Shown: positions 26,028-36,000 of the stretch, in pieces
Layout: each line of letters opens with the position of its first letter
Numbering within the stretch: position 1 is the stretch's first letter
Assembly: GCA_016199985.1 (NCBI GenBank)
Contig: JACQFQ010000004.1
Coordinates: forward strand, 124,001-188,000
Direction: 5' to 3'
DNA length: 64,000 bases
Origin: Verrucomicrobiota bacterium
Lineage (GTDB): Bacteria; Verrucomicrobiota; Verrucomicrobiia; Limisphaerales; UBA11320
The notes under the pieces: model-generated
Seen by the model: the letters and a program-made list of their open reading frames with translations, nothing else
The model's database searches: none
What the model was told of the DNA's origin: nothing
Translations under genes and position numbers: made by a program

Positions 26028-26103
26028 GGCGACACCCTGAGACCACCCTCCCAATCCTGCCAAGGATTTCCGCGCGAATTGCGAAGGCCCCAACCTCTCG
26101 CAA

Positions 26104-29100
26104 TCATTTCCCGAACAGCCGGAAGAACGCGCTGTCTCCGGAGTTCTCCACGCGGACCCTCAGCTTGCCATCCAGAAGGGCCGCCGACTCAGCGACCGGC
26201 TGCCACGCGCTCAGAGGCAGATCAATGTTCGGCGCCGAGTAGAGCTTCACTCCGGCCGCGCCCGAGGGCCACGCGAACTCGACGGAGCCGTCCGCCAGAA
26301 CGTGTATCTCCAGACGCGGATGCAATACCGGAGCGGTCTTGAGATATCCGTTGCCCACGACCTCCATGGCGAACCCGAGGTCGGTGCTGTTCGCGCGACT
26401 TTGGTGCAGCTCCGCCGCGAGAACATTTGTGCCGAGGACGTAGCTCGTGATCGTGATGTTTGTGGTGTACCAGGTTTGCTCGTCCGCGGCGGTCACGTCC
26501 GCGATCGCCAAGGTTGTGTAAGCGGGGTTGGCCGCGAGGTTGTTTCGGAACATCTCCTTGCCGTTGAAGTACACCGCCAGCCCGTCGTCGCGCTGATACC
26601 GGAACGCGAGATTGGTCACGACCATTTCATTGCTGAGGAGAAACGAATTTCGGAAATACGTCGTGATGTATTTGACGTTCACGTTCCCGCCATATCCCAC
26701 AACGGTTGTTTCGCCGTCGTCTCCGTATCCCAGGCGCGCGGGACCCGAGCTCCAGAGGCTATCGTCGTAGCTGGCGGCTCGCCAGGCTGTGCCGAGATTC
26801 AGCCCCTTGTCGTTATAACGCCAGACGCCATCGGGCGCGATCAGCTGGGTCGCGACGCGGAACGGCGACACCACCACGCGTAGCGGCGGAGAATCCATGC
26901 TCGTCTCGTCGCTGAACCAGGCTCGGGCGATCAGTTGATGCGCGCCTGCCGACGCGTCCTCCCATTCAGCGGTCCACGGAGCGGAGGCGGCCGATCCAAC
27001 GAGCTGTCCGTCCGCGTAGAAATCAACGTGATCGACGGACGCCCCGGATCCGCTTTGAGCCGCGGCCTCCATTTCCACCCCAATCCCCGCCTCGAAGTAA
27101 CCGCTCAATGCCGGGCTGAGGACGGCGACTCGTCGCTCCGTGGTGCCCACCCCGAGGACCTGGAGGTCAAACGCCAGATCGCTGCTCGCCAGAGTCTGTT
27201 GATGCACCTCGACCGCGACTACATTCGTGCCCTGGGTCAAGGCGGAACCGGCGATGGGAACGATCGTTTCATAGTAGATGGACTCCTCGGGAGTGTTGAC
27301 GACGTTCACGGCCGCGGTATCTGGCTTGATCAGCCCGTCGGGCATGTTGCTTCGATAGACCTCTTGTCCGTTCAGGTAAACAACCGCTCCGTCATCGCGC
27401 GCGAGCTGAAACACCAGCTGCGAATACTGGGAGGGCTTGTCGACACGGAACGATCTCCGGAAGTAATACGTCATGCGCCCTCCGGACACCGTTGTGGCCT
27501 CGCCATCCAAGCCAAAGCCGAGACGTCCCGGGCCCGACTTCCAAGCGCTGTCATCGAAGATCCGATTCTTCCAACCCGCCGCGACCGCCGCGACGGCGTC
27601 CCAGTATCGCCACGGGACTCCCAGAGCCACCAAACGATCGAGCACCGGCGCTATGGGAGGCGGGGGCGGTCCGACGGTGATCGCCACCGCGGGACTCTCC
27701 ACGGTCTCCCCTGCGACCAAAGCCCGAGCTGTCACCGAATGAGCGCCGGTCGGGGCATTGAGCCAAGTGAAGGAGTAGGGATAAGCGGCGGATTCTCCAA
27801 TGAGGGCCGCGTCGGCATAATACTGGACCTTGTCGGGCAGCGATCCGTCGCCAAGGACCTCCGCGCTGAACCCGACGCTCGCCGGCGCGCTGAATCGCTG
27901 TCCGGCGCCCGGGTTGACCAGGTAGATCGAGATGCCGGAGGGCGCCGGCGTGAGCCCGCTGAGCGCGAGGTCGAAGCTGGCGTCGCTGCTGGTCGCGGAT
28001 TGCTGGTGCAGTTCCACAGCCACCACGTTGGTTCCCGGGACGAGCAGCTGATTGGAGAGCAGAGCGCGCAGCGGCGGCGAGTCTCCCGGGCCGGAGATCT
28101 TCGACAGGGCGAGCGTGTTGTAGCTCAAACGCGAGACGGGAAGATTATCCCGCAGCACCTCCACGCCGTTCAGGTACACCGCGGCGCCATCGTTGCGCCC
28201 CAAGAGCAACCGGATGCCGGAGAAGGCGGCCGGGTTGTCCACGACGAATGCCTTTCTGAAATACGCGGTGATGTTCCGGAGTGCGCTGTTCGTGCCGGTG
28301 CTGAGCGCTGTTTCGATCTGGGATCCCAGGCCATAGCCGAGCCGCGCGGGCCCCGAGCGCCAGGCCAGGTCATTGAAGGATCGTTTGACCCAGTTGCTTC
28401 CCTGGTCGGACCCGTCGTCCAGATACTTCCAGAAATCCCCGAAGCTGATCCATTGCGTCCCGGAGGACGGCGGCGTGATCGTGATCGAGACAACAGCGCT
28501 CTCCATGGAATCGCCCTGCGCGTCGATCGCGACGGCCTTCAAAGAATGGGGACCGCTGTTGGGATGAGCCCAGGTGAACGTGTAGGGAATCGCGGTGTCC
28601 TCTCCGAGCTTCTGGCCATCGACGAAGAAGCCGACGCGCTGAACGCCCAAGGCGCCTCCAGCGACGGCATCGGCCCTGACGACAAGGGGCGAGTCGGCGG
28701 GGAACGAAGCCCCGGAATCTGGCGCGACCAAGTAGCAGCCTCTTTCCCGCTGCAACCGCGCCGGACCGGCGAGAGCGAAGTCAAACGCAAGGTCGGAGCT
28801 GTTGGCCGAGGACTGGTGCACCTCCACGGCGACGACGTTCGTCCCCGGCAAAAGCGCGTTCAGCGCCTTGACGTCGAGGGCCTCCGCGTAAAACACGGAT
28901 CCGTTGTCCGCGGCGTTCGTGGCAAGCGTCGCGTAAGACACCGCCCCAGGGCCGATGTTGTCCCGCAACACCTCGACTCCATTGATGTATACAACCGCTC
29001 CGTCGTCGCGCTTGAGCTGGGCCACGAGGTTGGTGAGTCCGGCGGGATCCGCCACGACGAACTGCGAGCGGAAGTAAACGGTCGTGAAGCGGGCGTTGCT

Positions 29101-32100
29101 GGGGCCCCCATTGATCACGGTGGCTTCGTCGGCATGGCCGAACCCCAGCTTGGCGACACCGTTCGTCCAGGAGCTATCATCGAAAGACGGCTGGCTCCAG
29201 GTTGACGGGGCGGCGCTGGACTTCGAGAGGTAGCGCCAAGATCCGCCCGCGGCTAGAAGATCCACCGTGGGAAGGTCCGGAAGCGGCGGAGCGATGATGA
29301 TGCTGACCGCGGGGGACGTCACCTGAATGCCCCCGAGAACACCGACGCATCGCAACACATGATTACCCGCCGCTGGATCGGGCCAGACGAACTGGAAGGG
29401 GCTGGAGGAGCTTTCACCCAGCTTTCCGCCGTCGGCGTAGAAGTCGACTCGAGTAACCGGCGTCGCACTGAAAACACTCGCTGTCATCGCCACGGGTTGC
29501 CCGTTCGTGTACCGGGACTGATCGGTTGGCTTTTGGAAATAAACCAGGTTCAAGCCCACGGCGTTCGACAGGCCGATGCCCGTGAAGGCGAAATCGAATG
29601 TGAGATCCGAGCTATTGGCGGTGGCCTGGTGGACTTCAGCGGCGATCCAGTTGACTCCGGGTTGAACCTCCGTGTTCGCGATCGTCTGGGAGAGAAAAGA
29701 ATCGGGCTCCACGGTATCCACGGCGCGAGTGGCATAAGTGATGACGCCCGTGGGCGGCATGTTATTGCGATAGATCTCCTTTCCGTTCAGGTAAACGACG
29801 ACGCCGTCGTCGCGGAGCACCTCCATCAGATAATTGGTGTAGATCAGCGGATTGGCCACCACGAAACTTTTGCGGAAGTAGGCGGTGGTGTATTTGTTGT
29901 TCGGATCAGGCCCGAAGTTGATGACCGTGCTCTCGGCGCCCAGCCCAGTCCCCTGCCCATACCCCAGGACGGCGGCGCCGGTCTTCCAGCCCGAATCGTT
30001 GAACGAGGGGTTTGCCCAAGTCGTGCCTTGATCAACTCCTGTGTCGAGATAGCGCCACGCCGCGGCCTTCTTGGCGATAAGCGCCGTCTTCGTGAGCAGA
30101 AGGCCTGGAATCCCAACGAGGTCGATGGCTTCGCGATCCGGGCCGACAACAACCGGGTTGTCGAAGTAGGGTCGCGCGAAGGAGAGGGAGCCGGACACGG
30201 GCTCGATCGCGTCAACGGTATAGCTGCCCGCCGGAAGGTTCAGGATCGCGTAGGAGCCATCGCTATCCGAGACGCCGAAGTGCGCGTCGTCCACGAAGAC
30301 CTTCATCCCCTCGAGAGGACGGTTCTTGGCGTCCACGACATGGCCCTTGATCCGGAACGTGGAGGGATTCCCCACCCGGACGACCAGGGATTTTCGCGTC
30401 TCGCCCCCCCGCATATCGCTGATGGAGCAGGCGACGACATACTCGCCGGCGTTGGGGAACCGATGCGAGACGGAGGGCGCGTTGTCCGTCGAGTAGTCGC
30501 CGTCGCCAAACTCCCAGAAGTACGCGAGCGCGTCGCCATTCGGGTCGGTGGCGTTCGCCTGAAAGCTGATGTTCTGATTCAAGCCGGCGACGACGGCGCT
30601 CGCGGCGAGGGTCGCGACGGGAGGCAGATTGGTGGCGATGTTTCCAACGCTCACCACGACATCGATCGACTCCGGAAATGTGTTGCCCTTCCCGATGGGC
30701 GTGAATCGAAACCCGAGGGCCGCGTCATTGAACGTGCGACCGATAACCACCGCGTTGTCGTCCGCGTTTCCTTTCAGCCGCGCGTCCAGCAGATAACTCC
30801 CTTCGTTCCCATTCCCCGTCCATAGCAACTGGACGCCGTTCATCAACGCCCGCTTGTCGGTCTTGCGCTGCCGGACGTTCAGCCAGTAGTTCTGTCCGGA
30901 ATTCCGCGCGAACTTCAGCCCACGAACGCCGGATCCCTGCGCGAGATCGAACGCGTAAAGTCGATAGGTTCCGCTCCTCGCCGCGTTGAGGTCGATGACA
31001 TCGGAGTCCTTGATCCAGCCCAGGTAGTTTTTGTACCGGCTGTTGTATTGGTTGGGAGATCCGCCGCCGCCCATGGGATCGTTGCTGTCCCCGTACTCGA
31101 CGTTTTGACCGTCGCCAATGATGCTGCGGGCCTTGGTGTCCCAGAAGTGCGCGTGGTTGAGTCCGAGGTTGTGGCCAAACTCATGCGACGCGACCGCCGC
31201 ATCCCAATAGGAATTGGCCAGGTGAAAGCCCACTCCGCCCACGAACGCCAAACCCGCGTAGGACGCCGCGGGCTTGGCGCCGGTGCAGACGTAAAGATAG
31301 TCGTACTGCGTCAGGTCGTAGCCATAGGAGCCCTGCGCGACGTCCTTGCAAGTCTGATACAGCTTTCCGAGCCCGTCGTTGTCGTACGTCGCAACGAGCC
31401 CGGGCAGCATCATCGCGGGAGTGATGTCCGATCCTTTGCCCAGCCCCGCAAGCACGAGCCTCCCGTACGACATCTCGAACATGTAGTTGCTGAAACTCTG
31501 CCAATGGACCAGCGCGTCGTTGGTGGACATCCCGCCGCTGAAATCGCTCCAAACCGGGCGCATGAGCAGCATCCGTTTCCGGCCCTCGGTCAGCTGCGAG
31601 GCCGCGACATCAAGATTCGAGAGAGCGGAGGCGGGGGTGTCCAAGCCCAACGCCGCGATGCGCGCCTGCAACCAAAGCTTCGCGTCCACCTTGCCGCAGA
31701 ACGAGTGAATCGATCCCTCAAACTCCAGAGCCGTCTCCTCGTCGTTCCGCGTCACCTTCAAATGGGAAACCCCGCAGATCGGGTCGCTCTGGCCTTGCTG
31801 AGCGCGCGTTCCGGCCAGCTCCCTCACCTCGGAGGCATCCAGCAGCCGCGCAGGCGATTCATTCAGCGCAATCAGGCGCGACGGCCGCCCCAGAGCCGTG
31901 ACGAAGGGAACGGTCGCGACGTCGTTCGGCGTCACGAGTCCGAAAATGGGAATGTCGCCGTGAGTGACCCATCGGTTGCCGGCGCCGTAGGTGAACGCCT
32001 GGTAAGTCTCGCCATTCAAGGTCACGGTTCTCATCACGGGCGGCAGCGGGTCCCGCTGCTCCGGACCGCCCCACGCGGCAAGCACGGCCAGGTCCCCTTT

Positions 32101-32607
32101 GGCCGTCACGAGCGACTCCATCTGTTCCCTCACCGAATCGGGAAGCGCTTTGCGAAGCTCCGGAGAGATCGCGTTTTCGAAAGCGCGCGACGGATCCGTC
32201 TGAACAAGGTCCGACATCGCCCGCAGCCGCGCCTTGGCGAGCGATTGCCCTTCATCCTCGAGCGCCCGCCTTTGATCGGGTCGCGCTTGCATGAACCGGC
32301 GGGCCCAATCGTTAAACATCTCCATAGCCTCAGGCGCAGGGCCGCGCGAGGGCGGCTCGGACGGGGCCAGCGAGAGGGAGCGGGCCGAGGATGCGTTTGG
32401 ATTGACGGCAAGGGGAGTGTCGGATGGGCTGACGAGCGCGCCGGGGTTTGTGGCGTGGGCCTCAGGGGGAGCGACGGCGAAAGAAGGCTCCGGTCCGCCC
32501 GGCGGCGGGGTCAGAGGATCCGGCCCACGGCTCAGAATCCAAAACGCCAGAACAGCGACAAAAAGAAACGAGCCGACAACGACGGGGTGGACACGACGGT
32601 GAGTCAT
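26104..32607 (-). CDS. Giant secreted metzincin protease with five jelly-roll and four Ig-like modules
   Basis: 2167 residues. A single N-terminal hydrophobic anchor/signal (PVVVGSFLFVAVLAFWILS) precedes a Pro/Ala-rich stalk and propeptide. The zinc motif HEFGHNLGLNH is at residues 475-485 and a Met-containing turn (DPMGGGGSP) follows, so it is a metzincin. Then come a PKD domain (~665-755), a carboxypeptidase-regulatory-like domain (~755-830), and five copies of a roughly 160-residue jelly-roll (positions ~30060-29580, 29240-28760, 28435-27960, 27610-27150, 26830-26345). The copies alternate with four bacterial Ig-like modules (VDFYADG..LGE.. type). Each jelly-roll has W+Y, F[DN]D..W..G.A.LG[YF]G, YFR..F and VVY[LI]NG. 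The chain ends in the shared tail domain (DSAFFRLFGK). Probably surface-bound or released; the modules suggest carbohydrate or surface binding. Confidence 0.88.
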   Translation of the reverse strand: MTHRRVHPVVVGSFLFVAVLAFWILSRGPDPLTPPPGGPEPSFAVAPPEAHATNPGALVSPSDTPLAVNPNASSARSLSLAPSEPPSRGPAPEAMEMFNDWARRFMQARPDQRRALEDEGQSLAKARLRAMSDLVQTDPSRAFENAISPELRKALPDSVREQMESLVTAKGDLAVLAAWGGPEQRDPLPPVMRTVTLNGETYQAFTYGAGNRWVTHGDIPIFGLVTPNDVATVPFVTALGRPSRLIALNESPARLLDASEVRELAGTRAQQGQSDPICGVSHLKVTRNDEETALEFEGSIHSFCGKVDAKLWLQARIAALGLDTPASALSNLDVAASQLTEGRKRMLLMRPVWSDFSGGMSTNDALVHWQSFSNYMFEMSYGRLVLAGLGKGSDITPAMMLPGLVATYDNDGLGKLYQTCKDVAQGSYGYDLTQYDYLYVCTGAKPAASYAGLAFVGGVGFHLANSYWDAAVASHEFGHNLGLNHAHFWDTKARSIIGDGQNVEYGDSNDPMGGGGSPNQYNSRYKNYLGWIKDSDVIDLNAARSGTYRLYAFDLAQGSGVRGLKFARNSGQNYWLNVRQRKTDKRALMNGVQLLWTGNGNEGSYLLDARLKGNADDNAVVIGRTFNDAALGFRFTPIGKGNTFPESIDVVVSVGNIATNLPPVATLAASAVVAGLNQNISFQANATDPNGDALAYFWEFGDGDYSTDNAPSVSHRFPNAGEYVVACSISDMRGGETRKSLVVRVGNPSTFRIKGHVVDAKNRPLEGMKVFVDDAHFGVSDSDGSYAILNLPAGSYTVDAIEPVSGSLSFARPYFDNPVVVGPDREAIDLVGIPGLLLTKTALIAKKAAAWRYLDTGVDQGTTWANPSFNDSGWKTGAAVLGYGQGTGLGAESTVINFGPDPNNKYTTAYFRKSFVVANPLIYTNYLMEVLRDDGVVVYLNGKEIYRNNMPPTGVITYATRAVDTVEPDSFLSQTIANTEVQPGVNWIAAEVHQATANSSDLTFDFAFTGIGLSNAVGLNLVYFQKPTDQSRYTNGQPVAMTASVFSATPVTRVDFYADGGKLGESSSSPFQFVWPDPAAGNHVLRCVGVLGGIQVTSPAVSIIIAPPLPDLPTVDLLAAGGSWRYLSKSSAAPSTWSQPSFDDSSWTNGVAKLGFGHADEATVINGGPSNARFTTVYFRSQFVVADPAGLTNLVAQLKRDDGAVVYINGVEVLRDNIGPGAVSYATLATNAADNGSVFYAEALDVKALNALLPGTNVVAVEVHQSSANSSDLAFDFALAGPARLQRERGCYLVAPDSGASFPADSPLVVRADAVAGGALGVQRVGFFVDGQKLGEDTAIPYTFTWAHPNSGPHSLKAVAIDAQGDSMESAVVSITITPPSSGTQWISFGDFWKYLDDGSDQGSNWVKRSFNDLAWRSGPARLGYGLGSQIETALSTGTNSALRNITAYFRKAFVVDNPAAFSGIRLLLGRNDGAAVYLNGVEVLRDNLPVSRLSYNTLALSKISGPGDSPPLRALLSNQLLVPGTNVVAVELHQQSATSSDASFDLALSGLTPAPSGISIYLVNPGAGQRFSAPASVGFSAEVLGDGSLPDKVQYYADAALIGESAAYPYSFTWLNAPTGAHSVTARALVAGETVESPAVAITVGPPPPPIAPVLDRLVALGVPWRYWDAVAAVAAGWKNRIFDDSAWKSGPGRLGFGLDGEATTVSGGRMTYYFRRSFRVDKPSQYSQLVFQLARDDGAVVYLNGQEVYRSNMPDGLIKPDTAAVNVVNTPEESIYYETIVPIAGSALTQGTNVVAVEVHQQTLASSDLAFDLQVLGVGTTERRVAVLSPALSGYFEAGIGVEMEAAAQSGSGASVDHVDFYADGQLVGSAASAPWTAEWEDASAGAHQLIARAWFSDETSMDSPPLRVVVSPFRVATQLIAPDGVWRYNDKGLNLGTAWRAASYDDSLWSSGPARLGYGDDGETTVVGYGGNVNVKYITTYFRNSFLLSNEMVVTNLAFRYQRDDGLAVYFNGKEMFRNNLAANPAYTTLAIADVTAADEQTWYTTNITITSYVLGTNVLAAELHQSRANSTDLGFAMEVVGNGYLKTAPVLHPRLEIHVLADGSVEFAWPSGAAGVKLYSAPNIDLPLSAWQPVAESAALLDGKLRVRVENSGDSAFFRLFGK

Positions 32608-33006
32608 TGAGTATGGCGAATCTAGGTACCTTACAAACCAGGGAGGCGCAAGGGATCATTCGGAGGACCGCCACGACATAACCGAGCGCGGATGCCTCGG
32701 ATTGGGACAGGAGTCGGTGGCGCATCCGAACCCGCGGGCGGCGCGGACAGTGGAAGGGGCGGGGCGAGAGCGAGCGCTGGGTGGAACGGCCCGATGCGAA
32801 CCGAAGCGTTCGATCCAACGGGGCACACAGATTGAACCCATGACTCATTTCTTCGGTTGGAGCGGTTCGCGAGCAACCGTTCCACCTCAGCGCCTCTCAG
32901 ATACCCAACCATCCAAAGGCCAACCAGAGCCCCGAACCCATGAGAAGAAGATCAGGGCTTCAGACGGCGGTCGGCATGAAGATTCGACCGCGAAGGCGGA
33001 CGAACG
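32608..33006. other. 400-base gap without a supported gene
   Basis: Lies between the start of the metzincin gene and the end of the discoidin/CotH gene, both on the minus strand, so it must hold the metzincin promoter. I see no convincing ribosome binding site, promoter, repeat or structured RNA; short open frames here have poor coding character. Confidence 0.4.
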
Positions 33007-36000
33007 TCACGGCGATTGTCGGATCAGAAGTCGGAAAAACAAATGAGGGAGGTTGTCGGCGCCCACGCCCCAGGTCTCGAGGGCCCGCCCCCCGCCCAGA
33101 GGCGTCGTGCTCAGGAGGGACGCAGGGGTCCATGTCGCGAGATCCGAGGACGATTCGACCGCAAGTCGATAGGCGTCCGCGCCCAACCGTCGAGGGAACG
33201 ACAGCGTGAAACGCCCCAGTGGATCGAACCGCGCCTGGAGGCTGCCAGGGCCGGACGCGGGGTCGTTGGGCAGCGTCCCGAGCATGAACTCGGCGAGGTC
33301 CGTCAAGCCGTCGGAATCCGAGTCCGCGCCAGGATCGCCCGTGAACGCCACGCTGTCCGCCACGCCGGGAGATCCGTTGGTGTCGACGCTCGTGCGCCAG
33401 GCGTTGGGGTCGGCAAAACCGAGCTCCGGATGGGCGAACACCAGGGAGTAACCTCCCCCATCCGCCGCGGTGGGCCAAGGGGGAGCGGCGCCGTAGTGGA
33501 CGCTGGAAACCCAGGTTCCATCGCCCGCGTAGAGAGTGAGGCTGTCGCCGCTGTTATTGAGCGCGCCCGAGTAGACCCCCCCCACCTCGACAGCGAGACC
33601 GTACTTCTTCTGGAACTCATGCAGATCCGCGACAAGGAGGAAGCGCTGCCCCGAAGCGAGCAGGATGTCCCGATTCCCCGGGAAGCGATATTGAACGCCA
33701 TTCGTGATCAAGGCGCCCCGGAGGTTCACCGCGTGGCTCGAGATGTTGAGAAGCTCTATGAACTCGGTGTCATCCAGCCCGGGAGGATTGTAATTCAGCT
33801 CGCTGAAGACCACGTCGCCTTCGCTGAGCGCGCGATCCTCGACCTGCAAGAAGGTGGCGTTGAGAGCGGACCACTGGTTGGTCAGCAGGGCGCGGGCCTT
33901 GACCAGAGTGTTTGTCATGACGGAGCGAAGGGCCCCGAGCGGTGGATTGGCCCGGACGGCGACAATCTCGAGATCGAAGGTCGCGTCGTCCGCGAGAGCC
34001 GTCTGATGCAGCTCCACGGCGACGGTGTTGAGGCCGGGACGGATGGATGAGGCGCTGGCCGTCAGGGTGACGATGGTTTTTCCGTCGTCCGACGCCAGAA
34101 TGCCGCCGGTCAACGGCGACACGCTTGCGGACGGCATCGAGGTGCGAGCCGCCTCGACGCCGTTGATGTAAACGATCGCCCCATCATCCCTGCGGATCTT
34201 GAGAATCAAAGAAACCACCGTCCCGGCGTCGTCCACCTCGAATTTCGTTCTGTAGTAGGAGGTGATGAGCTTGTTTGTTCCCTGCGTGGACGGGATCACC
34301 GTCGATTCATCCCCTTCCCCGAATCCAAATTTCGCTTTGCCCAGGGACCAGGCGGAGTCGTTGAAGTCCGGATGCTTCCAGTTGGTGGAGTTGTACGCGG
34401 CATGGCCCACGACAACCTCGCTGCGACCGAGGCCCTTCAGATCGGTAAACCACCTCCACGTGGAACCCGGGGGAAGGATCGTCTCAGCGCGCGTGGTCAC
34501 GAGCGTCGATTTCGCTCTGGGAGAGATGGCGCCGCCCACCAAGCGAGGGTCTTCGCCATTGGTGGTGTAGTAAATGGCGGCGTTCGTCGGACCGACAAAG
34601 CTGAGGAATGCGGGCAAGGACGAGGCTGGCGACAGCGGGGCCACTGTAGGCGCGTCCACCTTGGGATAGAACCCCGTCGCGCGCCATTGGCCCAGAACCT
34701 CCGAGGTCCGATGCGGCAGCCAAGAGGTCTTCACCTCATCCCGTCGTGCGGCCCAATCGCTCGGCGTCAGGTAATTCCATCGGGCGGATTCCGCAAGAAA
34801 CGCGCGCTCGATCTCGTTGCATCGACTGTTCAGGCGGCGAAGAACGCCGTTGGGGGTCAGGGGGCCGTCGCGGAACAAGGCACTGTAGATTCGATCGGCC
34901 AGCAGCGTGCGATACTCGGGGTTCCCCTCCTTGTAGAGCATGGAAAAGATGCTTCCGGGTCCGTCGCCAGCGCTCCTTCCAGGCGCGCCGCGGGAGGTTC
35001 GGTCGTCCGCGGCGCAATACCAGGTGCCGCAGAACCAGCCGTCGGCGTCATTCAGGTAATACTTGAAGCCGCTGCCCGGCGTGTTGGGGCCCACGCAGCG
35101 GTACTCGTCCTCGCACCCGCCGAACATGAACGTAAGCATGTAGTCCACGTATTGCGGCACATCGACCCACACCTTCACCATGTTGTAGTTTGTCTTAAGA
35201 ACCTTCGCTTTCTCCCAGATGCTGCCGTCGCCATCGTACGGGACACCCGGATCCGCCCAGCCCCCCACGTTCCAGTTTCCGTTGATCGATTCATAATCCT
35301 CCTTGAGGCCCCCGGTGTAGCGGGCATGCATATGGGCGCTCCACCGCTCCCGCAGATGAAACATCCCCCAGTAAACTCCGTTGAGATACATATGCACGAA
35401 ACGGCCGTGAGGATTCAGGCGGCCCATGTCGAGCAAGGTGTCGTCCGCGCAGGGGTTCGACATGTAGAAACCGCGCATCGACATGTCGTGAGATCCGCTG
35501 CGCAACTCGATCTCGTCGAACTCCTCCACAGGCGTCAAGCCATGGTCGAAGCCGCTCAGCATCGGATAGCTCAGCTTTGAAGCCCCGTACTCGGAGCGGA
35601 AGACAAAGCGAAAGCTCTTTTTTTCGAACGCCGTAAACGCGCCGCCGAAGTAGCGAGCGCCGCAGGGAACCTGAACGCCGGCCGCTCCGTTGGGATCCAG
35701 CCATTCGAAGGAGCAACGCACCTCGGTCGTGTCGTTAATCGCATCGGGCGCGACGATAGAAATCGACGGCAGGTCGGTCAGCGCGCCGAGCATCTGAGGG
35801 CCATAAAGAGGGCTCTTTGTAATAGCGGTGCTCATCACCTTCGATGTGATCACGTTGCTCAGATAGACGTAGGTCCGGGTTTCGATCGGGGAGGAGCCCC
35901 AGCCGTCGCGGAACGCCGCGGCCCGCAGGACGGCGGTGTTGGTCACGTGGATCGGCTGCTGATACACCAACCCCGTTGTTGCGGTGGGCTCCGTGTTGTT

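Noticed and set aside
26935..29205. Long plus-strand frame opposite the metzincin gene, and similar ones at 29359-30825 and 31048-32610
   Set aside because: They mirror the repeated modules of the minus-strand gene, so their apparent internal repeats are only an echo of it.
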